Shown here piece after piece: positions 8,460-16,505 of a stretch of 64,000 nucleotides of DNA. The notes below the pieces were generated by a model. That model searched no databases and had not been told where the DNA came from. It was given only the letters and a program-made list of their open reading frames with translations. A program made the translations under genes and the position numbers. Positions within the stretch are counted from its first letter, which is position 1. Each line of letters begins with the position of its first letter. The stretch is from Actinokineospora fastidiosa (GTDB lineage: Bacteria > Actinomycetota > Actinomycetes > Mycobacteriales > Pseudonocardiaceae), in contig NZ_BMRB01000002.1 of NCBI RefSeq assembly GCF_014648415.1, positions 1,323,260 through 1,387,259 on the forward strand. Reading direction: 5' to 3'.

Positions 8460-9256
8460 CACCGGCGGACCTGGCGGACCTGGCGGACGAGGTCCGCGCC
8501 GGGAAGCTCGGCCCTGATCCCGGCCAGGTGCGGGTCAGCGTCGCTTTCACGACCCACCAAGGGGTCCGGCACGCCTCGCGCGGCCAGTCCTACCGCAACA
8601 GCGTGGTGAGCCTGCGCGTCGACCGCGCGGTGGGCTCGTGCGCGGTGGAGCCGGGCGAGATCAGCGACGACGACGTCCACGACACCGTCGGGGCGAGTAT
8701 CGCGGACCTGCTCGACCACCCGCACGCCGCCCTGCGGATCGCCGCGCTCGACGCCTACCTCATGAGCGCGCACCCGCACGAGACCTCCGGCGCGCACCCG
8801 GTCGTGGTCCCGGCGGGCGGCTCGCTGGAGAAGTCGATGGCCAGGGCCGCCGCCGTCGTCGACCTGCTCGACCTGCCGCCGGGAGGCCGCGTGCTCGTGG
8901 TGGGCGTGGTGAACTCCCTGCTGCACCACCTGCGGTCCCGCGGGCTGGACTACACCGCCTGCGACCTCAAGGGCGGGCGCACCGAGTGGGGCGAACCGAT
9001 CGTCGCCGACGCCGACCCCGGCGACTGCGACGCCGTGCTGGCCTCCGGCATGACGCTCGGCAACGGCACGTTCGAGCCGCTGCTGCGCGCGGCGGCGGGC
9101 CGCCCGGTGGTGGTGTTCGCGCAGACGGGCAGCGCGGTGCTGCCGTGGTTCGTCGGCGCGGGCGTCACCGCGGTGTCGGCCGAGCCCTACCCGTTCTTCT
9201 GGCTCGACGGCGGGCCGTCGACCATCCACATCTACCGGGAGCGGCCGTCGTGGTGA
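8456..9256 (+). CDS. DUF364 putative heavy-metal chelation (Rossmann-like) protein
   Basis: 266 residues from GTG 8456, which overlaps the preceding stop. The N-terminal half (VSVAFTTHQGVRHASRGQSY) fits the DUF4213 enolase-N-like domain and the C-terminal half (VLVVGVVNSLLHHLRSRGLDYTACDLKGGR, then DAVLASGMTLGNGTFEPLLRAA) fits DUF364, described as a putative heavy-metal chelation domain with a Rossmann-like fold. No enzyme activity is established for the family as far as I know. Its place inside a biosynthesis/transport operon with a Fur-type operator supports a metal-linked role, either in synthesis or in handling the chelate. The GTG start of the next gene overlaps its stop. Confidence 0.75.
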   Translation: MTPADLADLADEVRAGKLGPDPGQVRVSVAFTTHQGVRHASRGQSYRNSVVSLRVDRAVGSCAVEPGEISDDDVHDTVGASIADLLDHPHAALRIAALDAYLMSAHPHETSGAHPVVVPAGGSLEKSMARAAAVVDLLDLPPGGRVLVVGVVNSLLHHLRSRGLDYTACDLKGGRTEWGEPIVADADPGDCDAVLASGMTLGNGTFEPLLRAAAGRPVVVFAQTGSAVLPWFVGAGVTAVSAEPYPFFWLDGGPSTIHIYRERPSW

Positions 9257-10299
9257 ACCCCGCGTTGCTCGACCTGGTCGGCAGGACCCCGCTCGCCCGG
9301 GTCCGCACCCCGCTGCCGCACCCGCACGGCGGGTTCTGGGCGAAGCTGGAGTGCCTGAGCGCGGGCGGGATGAAGGCCCGGCCCGCGGTGGCGATGCTGC
9401 TCGGCGCGCGGGCGCGCGGGGAGCTGCGGCCGGGGGCGCCGGTCGTCGAGTCGACCAGCGGGACGCTCGGCATCGGGCTGGCCTTCGCCGGGCAGGCCCT
9501 GGGCCACCCGGTGGTGCTCGTCGTGGACGACGACCTGGAGCCGTCGATGCGCGCCCTGCTGCGCGCGCACGGCGCGCGGTTGGAGGTCGTGGACCGGCCG
9601 CACCCGACCGGCGGCTGGCAGCAGGCCCGGCTGGACCGCCTGCACGCGGTGCGCGAGCGGCTGCCGGGCGCGTACTGGCCGGACCAGTACAACAACCCCG
9701 ACAACCCGGCCGGGTACGCCGGACTGGCCCGGGAACTGGTCGAGCAGGTGGACCCGGCCGACGTGCTGGTGTGCAGCGTCGGCACGGGCGGCCACAGCGC
9801 CGGGGTGATCGCCGCCCTGCGCGAGCACTGGCCCCGGGTCCGCCTGATCGGCGTGGACACCGTCGGCTCGACGATCTTCGGCCAACCGGCCCGCCCCCGG
9901 GTCATGCGCGGCCTGGGCAGCTCGATCTACCCGGGCAACGTCGCCTACGACGCGTTCGACGAGGTCCACTGGGTGGGCTCGGTCGAGGTGGTGGACGCCT
10001 GCCGCAGGCTGGCCCGCGGCGGCTTCGTCACCGGCGGCTGGAGCACGGGCGCGGTCGCGCTGGTGGCGGCGTGGGTGGCGCGGGTGGAGGCGGGCGCCTC
10101 GGTGGTCGCGGTCTTCCCCGACGGCCCGCACCGCTACCTCGGCACCATCTTCGACGACGACTTCTGCCGGTCGCGCGGCCTGTTCGGGGCGTCGGCCGAC
10201 CGGCCGGTGGAGATCGGCGACCCGGCGGCGGTCGAGGTCACCAGCTGGGCGCGCTGCCGCACGGTCGCCGCGCCCCGGCCGCTGGCGGTGTCCGCGTGA
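9253..10299 (+). CDS. Cysteine synthase-like PLP enzyme (SbnA/CysK family)
   Basis: 348 residues from GTG 9253 (an in-frame GTG at 9250 is also possible). It is a fold type II PLP enzyme: GGMKARPAVAM holds the Schiff-base lysine, ESTSGTLGIGLAF is the phosphate/substrate loop (TSGTLG instead of the usual TSGNTG), and GTGGHSAGV binds PLP phosphate. Family members replace the beta substituent of an activated serine with sulfide or an amine; SbnA uses this for 2,3-diaminopropionate precursors of staphyloferrin B. Here it may make a diaminopropionate-like or other beta-substituted alanine for a chelator. The substrate is unknown. Coupled by GTGA overlaps on both sides. Confidence 0.8.
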   Translation: MNPALLDLVGRTPLARVRTPLPHPHGGFWAKLECLSAGGMKARPAVAMLLGARARGELRPGAPVVESTSGTLGIGLAFAGQALGHPVVLVVDDDLEPSMRALLRAHGARLEVVDRPHPTGGWQQARLDRLHAVRERLPGAYWPDQYNNPDNPAGYAGLARELVEQVDPADVLVCSVGTGGHSAGVIAALREHWPRVRLIGVDTVGSTIFGQPARPRVMRGLGSSIYPGNVAYDAFDEVHWVGSVEVVDACRRLARGGFVTGGWSTGAVALVAAWVARVEAGASVVAVFPDGPHRYLGTIFDDDFCRSRGLFGASADRPVEIGDPAAVEVTSWARCRTVAAPRPLAVSA

Positions 10300-11285
10300 G
10301 GATGAGCACGGCGGTCTACGGCCTGGAGCTGACCACGCCCCTGCGCATCTCCCGCTCGACCATGGCGCGGCGGGACGCGGTGCTGGTCGAGCTGGAGCAC
10401 GACGGGCTCGTCGGGCGCGGCGAGGTGGTGACGTCCGTCTACTACGGACTCGACGTGCCCGCGATCCTGGCCGCGCTGGGGTCGGCGGAGCCCCGGCTGA
10501 CCGGCGACCCCGCTGACCTGGCCGGGCTCGGCCTGCCGCCCGGGGTGGCCGCCGCGCTGGACTCCGCGCTCCACGACCTGCGCGCCCAGCGGCGCGGGCT
10601 GCCCCTCCACGCGCTGGTGGGGGCGCCGGACTGGGCGGACGTCCCCACGGCGTACACCATCGGGATCACCGCCCCGGCCGACGCCGCCCGGCAGGCGGGC
10701 GCCCTGGCCGCGCGCGGCTTCCGAGTGCTGAAGGTGAAGCTCGGCTCCCCCGACGACCTCGCGGTCGTGGCCGCGGTGCGGGCGGCGGCGCCGGACGCCC
10801 GGCTGGTCATCGACCCCAACGGGGCGTGGACGCCCGAGGACACCGTGCGCGCGCTGGAGCGGATGCCCTGGGTCGACGCCGTCGAGCAGCCGGTCGCGCC
10901 CGGCCGCGTCGAGCGCCTGGCCTGGGTGTCCGCGCGGACCCCGGTGCCGGTGATCGCCGACGAGGACGCCGCCACGGCCGCGGACGTGCGGGCGCTGGCG
11001 GGCGCGGTGTCCGGGGTGAACGTCAAGCTCGCCAAGTGCGGCGGTGTCTCGGCCGCCCGCGACATCATCCAGGCGGCTGGCGACGCGGGCCTCGACGTGA
11101 TGCTGGGCTGCCTGGTCGCCAGCTCGCTCGGCATCGCCCCCGCCGTGCACCTGACCGCGCACGCGCGCTGGGTCGACCTCGACGGGCACCTCCTGCTGAC
11201 CCGCGACCCGTGGGCGGGCATCGGCGGCGAGGACGGCACGCTGCGCGTGTCCGGCGCGCCCGGGCTGGGCGTGACCCGGCGGTGA
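10296..11285 (+). CDS. Enolase-superfamily dipeptide epimerase-like enzyme
   Basis: 329 residues from GTG 10296 (GTGA overlap); ATG 10302 is an equally possible start. The muconate-lactonizing subgroup residues are all present: acid/base lysines in LKVKLG, metal ligands in LVIDPNGAW, VDAVEQPV and VIADEDAA, and the second general-base lysine in VNVKLAKCGG. This arrangement is that of L-Ala-D/L-Glu-type dipeptide epimerases and N-acylamino acid racemases, which invert an alpha carbon by 1,1-proton transfer using Mg. Here it may set the stereochemistry of an intermediate, as racemases do in staphylopine synthesis. The substrate is not known. Confidence 0.82.
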   Translation: MRMSTAVYGLELTTPLRISRSTMARRDAVLVELEHDGLVGRGEVVTSVYYGLDVPAILAALGSAEPRLTGDPADLAGLGLPPGVAAALDSALHDLRAQRRGLPLHALVGAPDWADVPTAYTIGITAPADAARQAGALAARGFRVLKVKLGSPDDLAVVAAVRAAAPDARLVIDPNGAWTPEDTVRALERMPWVDAVEQPVAPGRVERLAWVSARTPVPVIADEDAATAADVRALAGAVSGVNVKLAKCGGVSAARDIIQAAGDAGLDVMLGCLVASSLGIAPAVHLTAHARWVDLDGHLLLTRDPWAGIGGEDGTLRVSGAPGLGVTRR

Positions 11286-12475
11286 GCGCGTTCCGGTCCT
11301 TCCCGCTGTCGGTGCGGCTGCTGCTGGTCAACCAGTTCGGCGTCAACACCGGCTTCTACCTGCTCGTCCCCTACCTGGCCACGCACCTGGCGGGCACGCT
11401 CGGGCTCTCGGCGGCCGTGGTCGGGATCGTGCTCGGGGTGCGCACGCTGAGCCAGCAGGGGCTGTTCCTCATCGGCGGCACCGCGTCCGACCGGCTCGGC
11501 CCCCGGCGGGTGATCATCGCCGGGTGCGCGCTGCGGACCGTCGGGTTCGGGCTGTTCGCGCTGGGCGAGTCGGTGCCCGTCCTGCTCGCGGCCGCGGTGC
11601 TGTCCGGGGTCGCGGGCGCGCTGTTCAATCCCGCGGTGCGCGCGTACGTCGCCGTCGCGGCCACGGAGGAGCGCCGGGCCGAGGCGTTCGCGCTGTTCAA
11701 CGTGTTCGCCCAGGCCGGGGCGCTGGTCGGGCCGCTGCTGGGCGGCGTCCTGCTGCTGTGGGACTTCCGGATCGCGGCCGTGAGCGCCGCGGTGGTCTTC
11801 GCCGTGCTCACCGTCGCCCAGGCGTTCGCGCTGCCCGCGCGCGAGGCGGCCGAGCCGACGGGCACCGTGCTCGGCGACTGGCGCGAGTGCCTGGCCAACC
11901 GGCGCTTCCTCGCCTTCACCATCGCCCTGACCGGGCTCTACACGCTGCAGAACCAGCTCTATCTCGTGCTGCCCATGGAGGCGATGCGGGTGACCGGGTT
12001 CGCGGGCTCGGTCGCCGCGCTGTTCATCGTGTCCACGGTGGTCAGCCTGGTCTTCCAGGTGCGGATCACCCGGGCGCTGCGGGACCGCCCGCGCGGGCGG
12101 TCCATCGCCGTGGGCATGGCGGTCATGGGGGCGGGGTTCCTCGCGCCCGCGCTGTCGCACCTGTGGCCAGCGCTCGGGGTGCCCGCGGTCCTGGTGGCCA
12201 CGCTCGGCCTTGCGGTCGGGGTGATGATCGCGCACCCGTTCGTCTACGACCTGATCCCCTCGTTCGGCCGGGAAGGCCTCGCGGGCACCTATTTCGGCAT
12301 GTTCTACCTCGCCTCCGGCGTCGTGGCGGCCGCGGCGAACGGGGTCATCGGCTGGGCCACGGAGGCGGGCGGCGCGTGGGGCGCCGCCGTCTCGGCCGCG
12401 GTCGGGCTGGCGAGCGCGGGCGCGGTGCTGGCGCTGCACCGCCGGGGCGCGCTGACGATGGAGGCCGCGCGGTGA
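11282..12475 (+). CDS. MFS transporter, probable product exporter
   Basis: 397 residues with about twelve hydrophobic segments, from GTG 11282 overlapping the preceding stop. The loop GGTASDRLGPRRVIIAG between helices 2 and 3 is the MFS signature (G-x-x-x-D-R-x-G-R-R). It belongs with drug:H+ antiporter-like exporters. Lying between biosynthesis genes and an importer, it most probably secretes the finished product, the position taken by CntE in staphylopine clusters. Substrate assignment is by context only. It is coupled to the next gene by a GTGA overlap. Confidence 0.82.
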   Translation: MSAFRSFPLSVRLLLVNQFGVNTGFYLLVPYLATHLAGTLGLSAAVVGIVLGVRTLSQQGLFLIGGTASDRLGPRRVIIAGCALRTVGFGLFALGESVPVLLAAAVLSGVAGALFNPAVRAYVAVAATEERRAEAFALFNVFAQAGALVGPLLGGVLLLWDFRIAAVSAAVVFAVLTVAQAFALPAREAAEPTGTVLGDWRECLANRRFLAFTIALTGLYTLQNQLYLVLPMEAMRVTGFAGSVAALFIVSTVVSLVFQVRITRALRDRPRGRSIAVGMAVMGAGFLAPALSHLWPALGVPAVLVATLGLAVGVMIAHPFVYDLIPSFGREGLAGTYFGMFYLASGVVAAAANGVIGWATEAGGAWGAAVSAAVGLASAGAVLALHRRGALTMEAAR

Positions 12476-13251
12476 ACCTGCTGACCGACAACCCCGAGCT
12501 GTACGAGCACCAGTTCCCCGACCCCGACCACCTCGCCGCCCGGTTCGTCGACGACGTCGTCACCCGCTTCGGCGGCGGCCGGGACCTGCTCGACATCGGC
12601 AGCGGCACCGGGCGCGACGCGGGCTGGCTCGGCGCGGCGGGCTACCGCGCGCACGGCATCGACGCCGCGGCCACCATGGTCGAGCACGCCCGCGCGCGGC
12701 ACCCGCACGTCGGGTTCACCGTCACCGACATGCGCACCTTCGTGCTGCCGCGCCGGTTCGACGTGATCACCTGCCTGGACAGCGCGTTCCTCTACTGCCA
12801 CACCAACGCCGACCTGGGCGCCTTCCTCGGCCGCTGCCACGCCCACCTGCGACCCGGCGGGCTGCTCGTCGCCGAGATGCGCAACGGCGCGTTCTTCCTC
12901 GGCAACACCGAACTGCTCGACGCCGAGACCACCCGCTCGGTCACCTGGGACGGGGTCGCCTACACCTCGACCACCCGGCTGTGGATCGACCACGCCGCCC
13001 AGCTGCTGCGCCGCCGCCGCGCCTGGACGTGGCCGGGCCGCGCCGACCCGCTGGTCCAGAGCTCGGCCTGGCGGCTGCTGTTCCCCCAGGAACTGCGGCT
13101 GCACCTGGACATCGCCGGGTTCGACGTGCTGGCGCTGTTCGACCGGCCCGGCCCCCGGACCGACCCGCCGTGGTCGCCGGGCTGCGAGTTCGGGGACTCG
13201 CTGTCCGGCGACCGACTGCACCTCGTGGCGCGCTCGCGCCCGCTCCACTGA
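12472..13251 (+). CDS. Class I SAM-dependent methyltransferase in metallophore operon
   Basis: 259 residues from GTG 12472. Motif I is LLDIGSGTGRDAGWL, followed by AHGIDAAATMVEHAR and CLDSAFLYCHTNADL, then LRPGGLLVAEM; the long C-terminal part with a beta meander (TSTTRLWIDHAAQLLRRRR) resembles glycine/sarcosine- or small-molecule N/O-methyltransferases of the Methyltransf_11/25 type. It is likely to decorate the operon's product. The stop is 13 bp before the substrate-binding protein gene, the only real gap in the operon. Confidence 0.78.
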   Translation: MNLLTDNPELYEHQFPDPDHLAARFVDDVVTRFGGGRDLLDIGSGTGRDAGWLGAAGYRAHGIDAAATMVEHARARHPHVGFTVTDMRTFVLPRRFDVITCLDSAFLYCHTNADLGAFLGRCHAHLRPGGLLVAEMRNGAFFLGNTELLDAETTRSVTWDGVAYTSTTRLWIDHAAQLLRRRRAWTWPGRADPLVQSSAWRLLFPQELRLHLDIAGFDVLALFDRPGPRTDPPWSPGCEFGDSLSGDRLHLVARSRPLH

Positions 13252-13264
13252 AAGGGAACGACCC

Positions 13265-14797
13265 ATGAACGCCATCACCCGCCGCGGTTTCCTCGGCCTC
13301 TCCGCGGGGCTGTCCGCCGCCGCCGTCGCAGGCTGCGGCAGCGGCCCGACCGGCGCGGCGACCACGCCGAAAGCGGGTGGCAGGCTGCGCGCGGCCTTCG
13401 CCGGTGGCGGCGCCAAGGAGGTGCTCGACCCGCACCTGGCGAACCTGTTCGTCGAGGCGGCGCGGTCCAAGGCGCTGTTCGACAAGCTCGCCGACCTCGG
13501 CCCCGACGTCGCCGCCCAGCCCCGGCTCGCCGAGCGGTGGGAGCCCAACGCCGACCTCACCCGCTGGCGGATCACCCTGCGCCAGGCCGTCTTCCACGAC
13601 GGCAGGCCGGTGCGCGCCGCCGACGTGCTCTCCAGCTACGCGCGCATCCTCGACCCGGCACGCGGGTTCCGGGCCAAGTCGAGCCTGTCGGTCATCGACC
13701 TGGCGAACAGCCGGGCCGTCGACGACCGCACTGTCGAGTTCGCGCTCACCCGGCCGTTCGTCGAGTTCCCCAACGTGCTGGCCGCCTTCGGCGCCTACAT
13801 CGTGCCCGAGGGCGCGGAGGACTTCAGCAGGCCGGTCGGCTCCGGCCCGTTCGCGTTCGTGTCCTTCGAGCCGGGCAAGTCGGTGCTGCTCAAGCGCAAC
13901 CCGGACTACTGGGAGGGCGCGGCGCACCTGGACGAGCTGCAGTTCGTCATCGCCAACGAGGAGTCCGCCCGGGTCAACGCGCTGCTCGGCGGGCAGGTCG
14001 ACTACGCGCACGACCTGACGCCCACCACCGCCCGCGCGCACGCCTCCGGCGACCGGATGACGGTCGTGCGCTCGCCCAACAGCGCCGTGCAGGCGTTCGC
14101 GATGAAGCTGGACCGCGCGCCGTTCGACAACCGCGACCTGCGCGAGGCGATGTTCCTGCTGGCCGACCGGCCGCAGCTGGTCGAGTCGACGCTCGCTGGC
14201 GCGGGCCAGGTGGGCAACGACCTGTACGGCAAGGGCTACCAGTACTACGCCGACGACATCCCGCAGCGCGTCCGCGACCTGGACAAGGCCAAGCACCTCA
14301 TCCGCAAGGCGGGCGCGGAGGGCATGACCATCCGGCTGAACACCTCGACAGCGGCGGCCGGGATGGTCGAGGCCGCGACGATCTTCGCCGACCAGGCCAA
14401 GGGGTCCGGCCTCACCATCGAGGTCGTCACCGGCAACAAGGACACCTACTGGGCGGACATCCTCAAGGACGGCGTCATGTCCAGCTTCCGCTCCGGGGCG
14501 ATGCCCATCGAGACGCACATCGCGCAGCGGCTGCTGTCCACGTCGGGCACGAACGTCACCAAGTGGGCGCGGCCGGGGTTCGACGCGCTGTACGAGAAGG
14601 CGGTGTCCACGGCGGACGCGACCGCGCGCGCCGCGGTCTACGGCGACATGCAGCGGATGCTGCACGCCGAGGGCGGCTACCTGATGTGGGGCTTCGCGGA
14701 CTGGATCGTCGGCACGGCCACGACCGTCGGCGGTGTGTCGACCGCGCCCGCGAACACCCTCGACTGGGCGCGCTTCGACAAGGTGTGGCTGGGGTGA
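13265..14797 (+). CDS. ABC importer substrate-binding lipoprotein (family 5, Opp/Nik type)
   Basis: 510 residues, ATG 13265 with AAAGGGAAC upstream. The N-terminus combines a twin-arginine motif (TRRGFLGL) with a lipobox (AVAGC), so it is probably a Tat-exported lipoprotein on the outer face of the membrane. The body matches solute-binding family 5: RLAERWEPNADLTRWRITLRQAVFHDG and a later VGSGPFAFVSFEPGKSVLLKRNPDYW. Relatives bind peptides, nickel chelates or opine metallophores (CntA). In this operon the natural ligand is probably the metal-loaded product exported by the MFS protein. Confidence 0.85.
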   Translation: MNAITRRGFLGLSAGLSAAAVAGCGSGPTGAATTPKAGGRLRAAFAGGGAKEVLDPHLANLFVEAARSKALFDKLADLGPDVAAQPRLAERWEPNADLTRWRITLRQAVFHDGRPVRAADVLSSYARILDPARGFRAKSSLSVIDLANSRAVDDRTVEFALTRPFVEFPNVLAAFGAYIVPEGAEDFSRPVGSGPFAFVSFEPGKSVLLKRNPDYWEGAAHLDELQFVIANEESARVNALLGGQVDYAHDLTPTTARAHASGDRMTVVRSPNSAVQAFAMKLDRAPFDNRDLREAMFLLADRPQLVESTLAGAGQVGNDLYGKGYQYYADDIPQRVRDLDKAKHLIRKAGAEGMTIRLNTSTAAAGMVEAATIFADQAKGSGLTIEVVTGNKDTYWADILKDGVMSSFRSGAMPIETHIAQRLLSTSGTNVTKWARPGFDALYEKAVSTADATARAAVYGDMQRMLHAEGGYLMWGFADWIVGTATTVGGVSTAPANTLDWARFDKVWLG

Positions 14798-15732
14798 GCC
14801 TGTCCCGCTACGCCCTGCGCCGCCTGCTGTTCGGGGCGGTGCAGGTCCTGGCGGTGGTGACCGCGGTGTTCCTCATGGTGCACGCCCTGCCGGGCGACGC
14901 CGCGGTCGCCCTCGCCGGGGACGACCCCGATCCCGACCGGGTCGAGGTGATCCGGCGCGCCCTCGGCCTGGACCGGCCCGTGCTGGAGCGGTTCGGCGAG
15001 TGGCTGTGGGGCCTGGCGCGCCTGGACTTCGGCGCGTCCGTGGTGTCCGGGCGGCCGGTGGCCGACACGCTGGTGGCCGCGCTGGGCCCGACGGTGGTGC
15101 TGGCGGTGCTCACCCTGGTCCTGCTGGTGCCGCTGGCCGTCGCCGCGGGCGTGGCGGGCGCGCTGCGCGAGGGCGGCCCGCTGGACCGGGCGCTGACGTC
15201 GGTGACGGTCGGGCTGCACTCGATCCCGGAGTTCGCGCTGGCGATCGTGCTGGTCGCGGTGTTCGGCGTGGGCCTGGGCTGGCTGCCGCCGACCGCGGTG
15301 GGCGTGGACGTGCTCGCCGAGCCCGCGGTGCTCGTGCTGCCGCTGGTCGTGCTGCTGGCCCGGCCGCTGTGCTCGATCAGCAGGCTCGTGCGCGCGGGCA
15401 TGCTCGACGCGCTGGCCTCGGACTACGTCCGCCACGCCCGGCGGCTGGGCGTCCCGCCCGGACGGGTGCGCTTCGCCCACGCCCTGCCGAACGCGCTGGC
15501 GCCCGCGGTGCAGCAGGTGGCGCGCACGACCGACTGGCTGCTCGGCGGGGTGATCGTGGTGGAGGCCGTGTTCGTGATCCCCGGCCTGGGGACGGTGCTG
15601 GTGGACGCGGTCGCGGCCCGCGACCTTCCGGTTGTGCAGGGGCTCGCGGTGGTGTTCGCGGTGACGACCATCGCGGTGAACCTGCTGGCCGACCTCGTCG
15701 CCTTCCGGCTGGCCCCGAGGGCGGCGGCATGA
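14794..15732 (+). CDS. ABC importer permease, DppB/NikB type
   Basis: 312 residues from GTG 14794, overlapping the preceding stop. Six hydrophobic helices; the N-terminal RLLFGAVQVLAVVTAVFLMVHALPGD and the LGLDRPVLERFGEW segment are typical of OppB-like permeases, and the coupling loop lies at DALASDYVRHARRLGVPPGRV. Forms the membrane channel with the next gene's product. It ends in an ATGA overlap with that gene. Confidence 0.87.
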   Translation: MSLSRYALRRLLFGAVQVLAVVTAVFLMVHALPGDAAVALAGDDPDPDRVEVIRRALGLDRPVLERFGEWLWGLARLDFGASVVSGRPVADTLVAALGPTVVLAVLTLVLLVPLAVAAGVAGALREGGPLDRALTSVTVGLHSIPEFALAIVLVAVFGVGLGWLPPTAVGVDVLAEPAVLVLPLVVLLARPLCSISRLVRAGMLDALASDYVRHARRLGVPPGRVRFAHALPNALAPAVQQVARTTDWLLGGVIVVEAVFVIPGLGTVLVDAVAARDLPVVQGLAVVFAVTTIAVNLLADLVAFRLAPRAAA

Positions 15733-16505
15733 GGCGCGTCCGGCCCGCTGCCGTGCTCATGGTGGCCGTGCCGCTGCTGCTGGCCCTGGTCGGGCCGTGG
15801 TTGGTGCCCGCAGAGCAGGCCCGCACCGCCCCGTTCCTGCCCGACGGCCTGCTGGGCACCGACTTCGTGGGCCGCGACACGTGGTACCAGGTGCTCGACG
15901 GCGGCCGCAGCGTCGTGCTCGTCGCGCTGGCCGCGACCGCGCTCGCCTACGCCGTCGGGGTGCCCTGGGGCGTGACGGCGGCGACCGCGCGGCTCAGGAT
16001 CGTCGACGAGGTCCTGATGCGCCCCCTCGACCTGCTCCTGGCGGTCCCCTCGCTGCTGCTGCTGATCGTGCTCGCCACGGTCGCCGGGCCGGGCGTCGCC
16101 GTGCTCGTCGGCATCGTGGCGCTCATCGCCTTCCCGGACGTGGCGCGCATCGCCAGGGCAGCGGCGCTGGAGATCGGCGGACGGCCCGCGCTGGAGGCCA
16201 TGCGCATGCAGGGCGAGTCGTGGTGGCGCACCTCGGTGGTCTACATGGGACGCTCGATGGCCCGGCCGCTGGCCGCGGACGCGGGCGTGCGGCTCACCTC
16301 GTCGCTGTACCTGGTCGCCTCGGCCAGCTTCCTCGGCGTCGGCGTGCCGCCCGACGCCGCCGACTGGGCGGTGATGGTCGACCGCAACCGCACCGGGCTG
16401 TTCCTGCAGCCGTGGGCCGTGGTCGTCCCGGCCGTGCTCATCATCGCCCTGTCCGTCGGGCTCAACCTGCTGTTCGACCGCGCCCTGCGGAAGGAGCCGC
16501 GATGA
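15729..16505 (+). CDS. ABC importer permease, DppC/NikC type
   Basis: 258 residues from ATG 15729. The N-terminal helix is followed by LLGTDFVGRDTWYQVLDGGR, matching the LGTDxxGRD signature of OppC-type permeases, and the coupling region ALEIGGRPALEAMRMQGES precedes the last helices. Shorter than the usual 280-300 residues, mainly in the N-terminal part. Translationally coupled on both sides. Confidence 0.87.
   Translation: MRRVRPAAVLMVAVPLLLALVGPWLVPAEQARTAPFLPDGLLGTDFVGRDTWYQVLDGGRSVVLVALAATALAYAVGVPWGVTAATARLRIVDEVLMRPLDLLLAVPSLLLLIVLATVAGPGVAVLVGIVALIAFPDVARIARAAALEIGGRPALEAMRMQGESWWRTSVVYMGRSMARPLAADAGVRLTSSLYLVASASFLGVGVPPDAADWAVMVDRNRTGLFLQPWAVVVPAVLIIALSVGLNLLFDRALRKEPR

Noticed and set aside
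6321..8462. Long open frame on the minus strand (713 codons) across the methyltransferase and ATP-grasp genes
   Set aside because: It is antisense to two clear genes, has Gly/Arg/Val/His-rich low-complexity translation and no recognised motif; high-GC third positions keep such frames open.
10442..12439. Minus-strand frame of 665 codons under the epimerase and MFS genes
   Set aside because: Shadow of the real genes: Arg/Gly/Gln-rich, no ribosome site, no domain.
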